Assembly (NCBI GenBank): GCA_947598205.1
Contig: CANQFB010000004.1
Coordinates: 108,785-172,784 of the forward strand
Direction: 5' to 3'
Source: an uncultured Clostridia bacterium
Lineage (GTDB): Bacteria > Bacillota > Clostridia > Christensenellales > Borkfalkiaceae
DNA: 64,000 bases
Part shown: piece by piece, positions 16,701 through 23,268 of the stretch
How the letters are laid out: each line of letters opens with the position of its first letter
Position numbering within the stretch: position 1 is the first letter of the stretch
The notes under the pieces: model-generated
Seen by the model: the letters and a program-made list of their open reading frames with translations, nothing else
The model's database searches: none
What the model was told of the DNA's origin: nothing
Made by a program: the position numbers and the translations under genes

Positions 16701-18669
16701 AGCTGAGCTCATCGCTGAGCTGCTTTACGGTATAGTAACCGCTTGCAGCATGCATCAACGTCCTGCTGCTTGTTTCGGAATCGACAACAATATTGTAGAC
16801 TTCCGCGCGCTTTGCGCCTGCGGGGAGATCCGTACCCTTGGCCGCTTCATCATAGAAAAGAATGACAGGGTAGTACAGACCGGCGTTCCCGCTCTGGTTC
16901 ACTTCGAGCTGTAAATATTCTGTGAAGTTCCCGCCGTCGAAAGGCTTGAGCGAAAGCTGCCCGTCTTTCTCATCGACTTTATAGGTGTACTTCACTTCGC
17001 TTCCATCATAGATATCGACAAGCGTGCCGAACACTTCGCTCTCGCGCACCCAATAGGCGTCGGCCGTGACATTCGTACCTTCGGTGATGGTCGCGCCGAT
17101 GAGCGCGGAATAGCCCGAAAGTTCGATCGTGACATCTTTCCCATCCGCAGTAGTATTGTAGGTCCCGGCATAGGAATCCTTCTCCACATACACCGTTGTC
17201 CCGCTTTGAAGGGGAACGATGATGCAATCGATCTCGCCATAGCCCTCTATCTCTGCATGGATCTCGGGCACTTCTTCGCCATAGATCGCAACGATATCGT
17301 ATTTCCCCTTGTAACCAATGTAGTCGACATAGTCCAAGATGGATGCGCCGCCCACACCGTCGAGCGAGAGATAGATATCATCGTCGATGGAGAAATATCC
17401 ATCCACGCTCGCGAAGACGCCCATATTGAAGCTTCCTTCCGCAATGTCGTAGAAGGAGAACACGGGCTTGCCTTCGGCTTCGCTGAGAATAAAGGTATAG
17501 GCATAATCGTCTGTTTCGAGGATATATTCGCCGCGCGATTCGCCGGGGTAGTAAATGCCCTTATCGACTACGGTCTCGCCTTCTTCGTCATGGGTATAGG
17601 TCGCATTGAACGTCCCGTCAAGCACAAGAGTCTCCGTTTCGATGATGGGATCGTCCACATCGCTGAGATAACCGCTGTAATATGTATATGTCCCTTCAAG
17701 CGCAGAGCGGGTGTACGCGAAGGAATGGCCGATGACCTTGCCCTCAAGCGGCTCTCCGTCATCGGGCACGAACCTGAATTCATCGCCCGTGTGCACGCCT
17801 TCAAATTCCATTCCGCCGCGGACAAGGTAAGCGACATTCTCCTCCGTTCCAGAGAAGAAGATGATGTCGTCGCCGCCGTAGAGGTCGGTATAGCCTTCGA
17901 TCCATACGCCGTGGAGGACGAGAGCCCCGCTCACGGAGAACTCCTCGCCCGCTTCATAGAGGACTTCGCCCCCCTCTTCCGTTGCCCAACCCAAGAGACG
18001 AAGCGTTTCGGGTACGTCGAACGAACTTGCATCGGGCGCGGTCACGGCCATGCCATGGCGCGCGGAGACGATCAGATCGTCCGCCTCGACCTCTGCGCCT
18101 GCGGGGAGATCGGGCACAAAACGAAGGGTATAGGTGTTGCGGACGAGATAGACGGAGACCGTCGTCGCCGCGCCGAGCGATGTCACGGTGCGCGCATCCG
18201 ACTTCTCTTCATCGATCGAATATCCTTCGGGAATGGTGATAAGATCCCCGACGTCGAGGGCCTCCTGATAGATCCCGCTCTTTTTGAGCGTTTGGGGATC
18301 GCCGAATTCGCCCTCCGCCTCCCCTTCGGTATAGAGAAGAACGGTGCAATCCGCGGTGTATTTCGCCGTGAGCGTCGTCGCGGTCGCGGGCATGGTATCG
18401 CCCTCTTCGATGAGCTCACCCCCTAAATACCAGCCTGCAAAGGTGAGGCCTTCGATGGGCGAAGGCTCCTTATCGGCAAGAAAGGCCGAAAGGTCGTCGC
18501 CCTCGGGGAGGGTATACGTCGTCGTCGCCAAGCTCCCGCCGTCGCCCGCGTCGAGCGTGAGGGAAATCGGCTGTTTGCTCTTCCCGCAGGCCGCAAGGAC
18601 CCCTGCCGCGGCAAGCGCGAAAACGGCGCTCAAAGTGACAGTCAGCCAAATCTTTCTCGTGCGTTTCAT
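13783..18669 (-). CDS. Giant secreted lipoprotein with InlB-type repeats (paralogue A)
   Basis: 1628 residues. A lipoprotein signal peptide ends in VLAAC with Cys28 as lipid anchor. Residues about 38-265 hold two Listeria-Bacteroides (InlB B / Flg_new) repeats, seen as LTFAGWYLGGELIEEG...TLTAKY and LRLLGWATEEGGEVLYEAG. The rest is an acidic, Tyr/Asp/Gly-rich series of beta-type units of roughly 80-110 residues built around an LDGxGxA..(D)..GxY motif (for example LSLDGVGGASILDY, LFVDGAGFAIYTD, LYMDGFGYGSYID). Near residue 1275 is another domain (LTFTPDGTA...DGFEL...ELTWNP) also found in the 45600-49073 protein. Probably surface-exposed and adhesive or ligand-binding; no enzyme motif seen. The first ~265 residues are nearly identical to paralogue B. 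Confidence 0.8.
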   Translation of the reverse strand: MKRTRKIWLTVTLSAVFALAAAGVLAACGKSKQPISLTLDAGDGGSLATTTYTLPEGDDLSAFLADKEPSPIEGLTFAGWYLGGELIEEGDTMPATATTLTAKYTADCTVLLYTEGEAEGEFGDPQTLKKSGIYQEALDVGDLITIPEGYSIDEEKSDARTVTSLGAATTVSVYLVRNTYTLRFVPDLPAGAEVEADDLIVSARHGMAVTAPDASSFDVPETLRLLGWATEEGGEVLYEAGEEFSVSGALVLHGVWIEGYTDLYGGDDIIFFSGTEENVAYLVRGGMEFEGVHTGDEFRFVPDDGEPLEGKVIGHSFAYTRSALEGTYTYYSGYLSDVDDPIIETETLVLDGTFNATYTHDEEGETVVDKGIYYPGESRGEYILETDDYAYTFILSEAEGKPVFSFYDIAEGSFNMGVFASVDGYFSIDDDIYLSLDGVGGASILDYVDYIGYKGKYDIVAIYGEEVPEIHAEIEGYGEIDCIIVPLQSGTTVYVEKDSYAGTYNTTADGKDVTIELSGYSALIGATITEGTNVTADAYWVRESEVFGTLVDIYDGSEVKYTYKVDEKDGQLSLKPFDGGNFTEYLQLEVNQSGNAGLYYPVILFYDEAAKGTDLPAGAKRAEVYNIVVDSETSSRTLMHAASGYYTVKQLSDELSYYTYKQTSKDDKYTGNPVFETIGCLTSSVSASDGYLDVYYIFEADDEELYILINEETEDGKGGYIWYREVGITGMGSLYVTADGTVYEGSISAVSVEGIEDTIYMDLQAFDTEARAYIHFYFVVHVHEGENVDDDPTYTYIVAEDAPHTYEYSDQYGDSGDGETLFVDGAGFAIYTDAEGNEVVGAYEDTGRETAFGDTIYTFVATGASAVPKSFEFILYYNYVDLGIFGTYEEAYFYLYDEGLNGTLTGEGGIKLELDGFYYWAEYTDADGNVYSGNYFLLDEDYICFMDMEVTGDEFYFIVEGKTITLDGDSGSSSQFAESYEVVDDSYLPVKDMEGYTVIFDEDGTVTLYDADDEEAGTGTWTLTDEDDIYDVVLTMGETEITWTVQLIANDYYMKYLCVLCNEEMEGNFVGPGLSVLYMDGFGYGSYIDEMGFYYDIYTTVVNDKYLFISEYNGDFEYFVSYNTAARTFSLVDNSAYYATFYSTDLLGSVVFADGLYLDGELYGYYVVEDGAEKATVFVQDETEAYVEEEFTLPKDSQTYVLDEVTYYRWNEGEEIAIDGTALFHSGEIELAVTLTFTPDGTAALNAPASITYQDEGGQDVTVDGFELVIELDDETYELVMTLYDANRIDYPVYELTWNPDNETENDVIVIGTFLYTDLIEDITGDDNGIYYGHFALGDIAVSEDQYWIVLEATDLNGEELGCFVDDLDALKTETTNKNYGTMYEAEIDGTDDNEYVLDFFLITEDEDPWTEGSGTPYLLIYAVTLDQMIDGTDGVQNLVLYTSTCVYVNAFSNVLEVGEMNVGLYLRLSSGGIGYLEPDDAIFADDGSWIIWGDVPNEQSTLTWLLNLTIDEETGLITAFTATQGDYGYFGDTTTTYAVGFFYTLSRGDDGESLVLNEILVYSMGNIQDGRVYPFDDMTITENDDGTWTVETADATYTVTIKLNDTQNGFNITVEEQTKDAGAGVQG

Positions 18670-18759
18670 GTTTGCATACTCCTTTTTATAAATTTGATAT
18701 TATGCGAATAAAGTTAATAAATGTGGAAAATTATACGATAATATCATGAAATTATACTT

Positions 18760-18788
18760 ATAATAGCACCCCCCCCCTTCTTTGTCAA
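18760..18788 (-). promoter_or_regulatory. Promoter A with a 9-C/G tract in the -35/-10 spacer
   Basis: Minus strand TTGACA (18783-18788) and TATTAT (18760-18765), spacer 17 bp. Plus-strand C9 (18769-18777) lies wholly in the spacer. The leader of about 85 bases to ATG 18669 ends in AAAAAGGAG. The arrangement matches phase-variable promoters where slippage changes spacer length. Confidence 0.75.
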
Positions 18789-18874
18789 GTATTTTGAATG
18801 TGAAATGTAAAATTTTTTCAAAATTTTTTTCACAAATTATTTCACAAAATCCGTGCCCCGAAAAAAGACAAAAG
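18789..18874. other. AT-rich region upstream of promoter A
   Basis: Very AT-rich, with long A/T runs and two direct copies of TTTCACAAA near 18829-18850. It may act as an UP-element or regulator site; no gene is seen. Confidence 0.3.
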
Positions 18875-18902
18875 AAAAACCCGCGCGGCAATGCCGCGCG
18901 GG
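18875..18902 (-). terminator. Terminator of the 1368-residue lipoprotein gene
   Basis: Perfect 11-bp stem CCCGCGCGGCA / TGCCGCGCGGG followed by T5 on the minus strand. Confidence 0.9.
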
Positions 18903-18920
18903 CCGAAATGTCGGGATCGA

Positions 18921-21900
18921 TCAACCGACGGCTTCCTCCTGGGAGGGAACGGTGAAGGTGCTCGCGCCCGTCGGATCCCAATGGATCACCACATACTCTT
19001 CGATGTTTTCATCGTCGTAGCAGTTGAGATAGCAGTTCACGCCCCATTGACTGCACATCACGGAGATGTAGTACTTCCCGTCGTAGGTGGAAGACTCAAA
19101 GGTGAGATCGGCCTCGAAGGAGGGGCTGGCCGTACTCGGCGAAGGGGTGAAGGTCATCTTGACGCCTGCATATGTCCCCGTACCCGTGAAGGTCATGGCC
19201 GTGCCGTCCCAACGGTAGTAGGTCTCGCCGCCGATCTCGACGGTCGAGGTCGTTTCAGACGGAACATCGATCGTGATGAGCTCATCCGCGAAGATGATGA
19301 TCTTTCCGTCTTTGACGGTGTAGTTGAACTGCTGGCCTTCCATACTGACGACGCTCTCGCCGATGATAAACGGCATGAGGTCGGAGTTGAAATAGACGAT
19401 CTCCTTCTCAAGTTCAAGCCCCTGGGTGTAGCTGAAGGTCATGTTCTCTTTGTCGAGGAGAAGGACCATGGTCCAATATTCGGTCATTTCGATGCCGTTC
19501 TCAACGTAGGTCTCTGCCCCGCTGATGGAGATGGCGTCCGCTTCGGGATAGAGGTTGTAGATGGAATCGGTGCGCACGCCCGCCGCATCGGCAAAGTGTG
19601 CGAGTTTGTTGCCGAGGATGTTCAAAACGCTGCCGTCCTCTGCAAGATAGACGCCTGCGTTCTCTTCGCTGTAGACGGCGCAGTAGAGATCGCCGTAGCC
19701 CTCCTCATAGGGCATGACTTCGGTGACGACCGTATCTCCGTCCTTCGTCGTGAGCGTGAGGCGCAAGACGAAGCCGATCATCTCATAGACGCCTTCCGCC
19801 AAGGTCTCGGGCTCGAAATCTTCGCCCTCTTCCCACATGGTGACATGGCCGTGGCCGTCGAGGGTGTAGTAGTAGTTGAGGCTCTCGCCCGTATCTTTCA
19901 CGACTGTATAGTCGCCCTCCAAACCGTCGCGGATGGCAAAAGTGTTGTCGTCATAGACGTCGAAGGTGAAGGTGAACGACGCGAAGAACTCCGTCCTTGC
20001 TCCGACGTTGAAATCAAAGGTCGTTTCGAGATCGCTCCATGTCGCTTCATCGAATGTATGGGTGTAGAAGCCCATCACTTCGTCTTCATCGTCGTAATAG
20101 GAGGCGCGGAAGCCGTAGCCGTCCGTCTGGATCGAGTTGCCGTTTTCATCGGTATAGAGCGTAGCTTCGCCGTCCTTCAAGCAAATCGCATACTCATAGA
20201 GATAGGTACCGCCGAGCGGAGTTTTGATGAGACTGAGGACAAATTCGAGCTCTTGCACTTCTACGCCTTCCTGATTCGTGACGGGCTCGTCGAGCGTGAG
20301 AGTATAGATGGGATCGCCGAAGACGGTCTCATCGATCACGGAATACGTCCCTGTGACCTTCGTCGTTTCAAATGTTTCATAATCGGTCACGAGAATGGCC
20401 GCACCGCCCTCGCCGTCGAGGAGCAGATCTTCGTAATCGAAGAGGTTGAAAGCGTACGGCTCGTGCATGAGGGGCTTAAAGGTGTTCTCCTCCTCGCCGA
20501 TCGTATAGGCGAAGTAATAGAAGACGACGTTGCCCGTCTCATCCACCGTCTCAAAGGTGAGATACCTTCTCGTCTCGCCATCTCTGATCGCCCCGCTGTA
20601 ATCTTCCGCAAGGCTGAAATATTGATCGGTGGTGAAGTACCCTTCGAGGATCTCGCCGTCATCGGTCTCCCAATAGCCCTCTGCCTCGGCGGCAGGAAGC
20701 GGGATGAGCCCGCCCCATTCCGATTCCCCATACTGCGTTTCGTAGAAGTGGGGAACGTCTGCGGTGAGGATGGCGAGAGAACCGTCGTTCTCGCTCGTGA
20801 AGGCGTCGTATTGGTTTTCGCCGTCCCATACGAGCGCTTCATAGACATGGTATGCGTATATTCCCGAATACATCAGGCGGATGAAGGTGATCTCGGAGGG
20901 AGTATCCTCGTCGGTGAAGCCAGGTTTAAGCACCGTGCGGGTGAACTTGGAATACTCGAACCCCTTGTATTCCCCGTCGACGACATAGCCTTCCGCCGCG
21001 CAATCAAGATTTCCGTCGTAGATCTCGGCATAGCACCCGAGCGCTTCCTTTCCGCCGTCCGCCGTGTCGACTTCGTAGTCATAGTCGTAGATGACGATCA
21101 GGGGCGCATAGATCTGGAGCGTGCCCTCCTCATCCTCCTTCATCATGCACATCTCGACCACATGGTCGGTCTGCAGGAAGATGGGCTGATCATCTTGGTT
21201 ATAGCCCACGATGAAGGCCATTTCGCCGACCAATGGATCGGTGAATTCGACGACGACCTGAATGCCGCCCGTGAGGATGGAATCGGAGGCATAATAGATC
21301 CCCGTATATTCTACTGCCGTCTCGCCCGTTCCGACGGTGAGAACGGCGCTGTCGCCGAACAACCCGAACCCGTCGAGGGAGAGAACGGCCTGTTCGCCCT
21401 CCGTCTCCTTCGGATCGAGAATGACGGTGCCGCTGAAGTCATCGAACGTATTAAGATCCTGGATATAGAAGAGCCCGTAGTCGGGATCGATCATGAAGAG
21501 ATCGACCGTTTCGCCGCCGTTAAAAGACACGGCGATGATATAGAAGCCGTAATCCGCGCCGCCGGCATAGAGGGCGTATTCCCCATAGGCCACTCCCTGC
21601 GATTGGGTCAAAGTTGCGGTGGAGACGCCGTTGAGTTCGAGCCGCATTCCGCCCGAATAGATATATCCGCCGTCGAGAATACCGTTGTTGTAGAGCCCCT
21701 TCTCGTCGCCGACGATGATGAAGCAATCCTTGCCGCTCGCCTTGCTCGTGGCGAGCATGAGCTCAATTTCCGTTTTGACGCCGATGGAGTTTTCGTACAC
21801 GAAGATCAAAGAAGGATTGGCGGGATCGGACTCGTAATCGAAGTAGAAAGTGCCTTCGATGGTCCTCGTAACAGGCGTGCCCTCTTCGCTCTCGTCGATG

Positions 21901-23027
21901 ATCTCGATCTTCGCACCGTCGTATCCGTCGGTAAACGTAAACAGGAAGGTGTCATCTTCGACGCGTACGATCTTACCCGTCTCATCGTCGAAGGCGGTGT
22001 AGTAGTTGATAAATTTCACATTGTGGCGCGCCTCGCTGTAGAGGACGAAGGTCCCGTCTTGCGTCAGCTTGCCCGTGACCTCCGTCTTGCCGACGGTGAC
22101 CGTGAAGATGTCTTCCTCGAGCGTACCTTCAAACTCCACGCCCGCGCGTTCCATTATAACTTTTGTAGCGCCCTCTTCGTCTTCCATCAAGAAGATGAGG
22201 TCGTCGCCGCCGTAGAGGTCGGTATAGCCTTCGATCCATACGCCGTGAAGGACGAGAGCGCCGATCACGGGGATCTCATCGCCCGCTTCATAGAGGACTT
22301 CGCCCCCCTCTTCCGTCGCCCAACCCAAGAGACGAAGCGTTTCGGGTACGTCGAACGAACTTGCATCGGGCGCGGTCACGGCCACGCCATGGCGCGCGGA
22401 GACGATCAGATCGTCCGCCTCGACCTCTGCGCCTGCGGGGAGATCGGGCACGAAACGAAGGGTATAGGTGTTGCGGACGAGATAGACGGAGACCGTCGTC
22501 GCCGCGCCGAGCGATGTCACGGTGCGTGCATCCGACTTCTCTTCGTCGATCGAATATCCTTCGGGAATGGTGATAAGATCCCCGACGTCGAGGGCCTCCT
22601 GATAGATCCCGCTCTTTTTGAGCGTTTGGGGATCGCCGAATTCGCCCTCCGCCTCCCCTTCGGTATAGAGAAGAACGGTGCAATCCGCGGTGTATTTCGC
22701 CGTGAGCGTCGTCGCGGTCGCGGGCATGGTATCGCCCTCTTCGATGAGCTCACCCCCTAAATACCAGCCTGCAAAGGTGAGGCCTTCGATGGGCGAAGGC
22801 TCCTTATCGGCAAGAAAGGCCGAAAGGTCGTCGCCCTCGGGGAGGGTATACGTCGTCGTCGCCAAGCTCCCGCCGTCGCCCGCGTCGAGCGTGAGGGAAA
22901 CATCCCCGCCGACGGGCGGTTTATCGGGATCTTTGTTCTTCCCGCAGGCCGCAAGAACCCCTGCCGCGGCAAGCGCGAAAACGGCGCTCAAAGTGACACT
23001 CAGCCAAATCTTTTTCGTGCGTTTCAT
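18921..23027 (-). CDS. Giant secreted lipoprotein with InlB-type repeats (paralogue B)
   Basis: 1368 residues. The signal peptide and lipobox (VLAAC, Cys28) and residues up to about 275, including both InlB-type repeats, are almost identical to paralogue A, apart from a 7-9 residue insertion after the Cys (KNKDPDKPPVGGD). Identity stops sharply after GYTDLYGGDD. The remainder is a different series of Asp/Glu/Tyr-rich units with the same LDGxG motif (LSLDGFGLFGDSA, LLLDGEGGAAILV, IQTDGYGFRASYYD) and a terminal MTFTPSPST...IHWDPTG domain. Probably a surface adhesin-like protein. Strong Shine-Dalgarno GAAGGAG before ATG 23027. Confidence 0.8.
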   Translation of the reverse strand: MKRTKKIWLSVTLSAVFALAAAGVLAACGKNKDPDKPPVGGDVSLTLDAGDGGSLATTTYTLPEGDDLSAFLADKEPSPIEGLTFAGWYLGGELIEEGDTMPATATTLTAKYTADCTVLLYTEGEAEGEFGDPQTLKKSGIYQEALDVGDLITIPEGYSIDEEKSDARTVTSLGAATTVSVYLVRNTYTLRFVPDLPAGAEVEADDLIVSARHGVAVTAPDASSFDVPETLRLLGWATEEGGEVLYEAGDEIPVIGALVLHGVWIEGYTDLYGGDDLIFLMEDEEGATKVIMERAGVEFEGTLEEDIFTVTVGKTEVTGKLTQDGTFVLYSEARHNVKFINYYTAFDDETGKIVRVEDDTFLFTFTDGYDGAKIEIIDESEEGTPVTRTIEGTFYFDYESDPANPSLIFVYENSIGVKTEIELMLATSKASGKDCFIIVGDEKGLYNNGILDGGYIYSGGMRLELNGVSTATLTQSQGVAYGEYALYAGGADYGFYIIAVSFNGGETVDLFMIDPDYGLFYIQDLNTFDDFSGTVILDPKETEGEQAVLSLDGFGLFGDSAVLTVGTGETAVEYTGIYYASDSILTGGIQVVVEFTDPLVGEMAFIVGYNQDDQPIFLQTDHVVEMCMMKEDEEGTLQIYAPLIVIYDYDYEVDTADGGKEALGCYAEIYDGNLDCAAEGYVVDGEYKGFEYSKFTRTVLKPGFTDEDTPSEITFIRLMYSGIYAYHVYEALVWDGENQYDAFTSENDGSLAILTADVPHFYETQYGESEWGGLIPLPAAEAEGYWETDDGEILEGYFTTDQYFSLAEDYSGAIRDGETRRYLTFETVDETGNVVFYYFAYTIGEEENTFKPLMHEPYAFNLFDYEDLLLDGEGGAAILVTDYETFETTKVTGTYSVIDETVFGDPIYTLTLDEPVTNQEGVEVQELEFVLSLIKTPLGGTYLYEYAICLKDGEATLYTDENGNSIQTDGYGFRASYYDDEDEVMGFYTHTFDEATWSDLETTFDFNVGARTEFFASFTFTFDVYDDNTFAIRDGLEGDYTVVKDTGESLNYYYTLDGHGHVTMWEEGEDFEPETLAEGVYEMIGFVLRLTLTTKDGDTVVTEVMPYEEGYGDLYCAVYSEENAGVYLAEDGSVLNILGNKLAHFADAAGVRTDSIYNLYPEADAISISGAETYVENGIEMTEYWTMVLLLDKENMTFSYTQGLELEKEIVYFNSDLMPFIIGESVVSMEGQQFNYTVKDGKIIIFADELITIDVPSETTSTVEIGGETYYRWDGTAMTFTGTGTYAGVKMTFTPSPSTASPSFEADLTFESSTYDGKYYISVMCSQWGVNCYLNCYDDENIEEYVVIHWDPTGASTFTVPSQEEAVG

Positions 23028-23117
23028 GTTTGGTTACTCCTTCTTATAAATTCGATATTATGCGCATAAAATTTATAAAAACAGACTACTATACGATAAT
23101 ATCATGAAATTATACTT

Positions 23118-23147
23118 ATAATAGCACCCCCCCCCCTGTTTTGTCAA
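23118..23147 (-). promoter_or_regulatory. Promoter B with a 10-C/G tract in the -35/-10 spacer
   Basis: Minus strand TTGACA (23142-23147) and TATTAT (23118-23123), spacer 18 bp, with plus-strand C10 (23127-23136) inside. The sequence from -10 to about 30 bases downstream is identical to promoter A. The five bases between the tract and -35 differ in sequence but not in number, so the tract alone sets the spacer difference. Confidence 0.75.
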
Positions 23148-23213
23148 CAATTTTGAATATAAAATGAAAAAATATTACAAAAATCCCCTCGGCGCGGAAG
23201 AGGAGAATATGAA

Positions 23214-23238
23214 ACGACGCCGCAAACTGCGGCGCCGT
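23214..23238 (-). terminator. Hairpin after the membrane-anchored surface protein gene
   Basis: 11-bp stem ACGGCGCCGCA / TGCGGCGTCGT (one non-Watson-Crick pair), loop GTT, with a weak T-rich tail on the minus strand. Confidence 0.6.
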
Positions 23239-23268
23239 TCCGAGGTTTTATGAAGAAAAGTTTTGGGC

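Noticed and set aside
18891..22760. A 1289-codon plus-strand open frame opposite giant lipoprotein B
   Set aside because: It is exactly antisense to a gene with signal peptide, ribosome site, promoter and terminator. GC-rich third positions on the real strand suppress stops in this frame; the protein has no family motifs.
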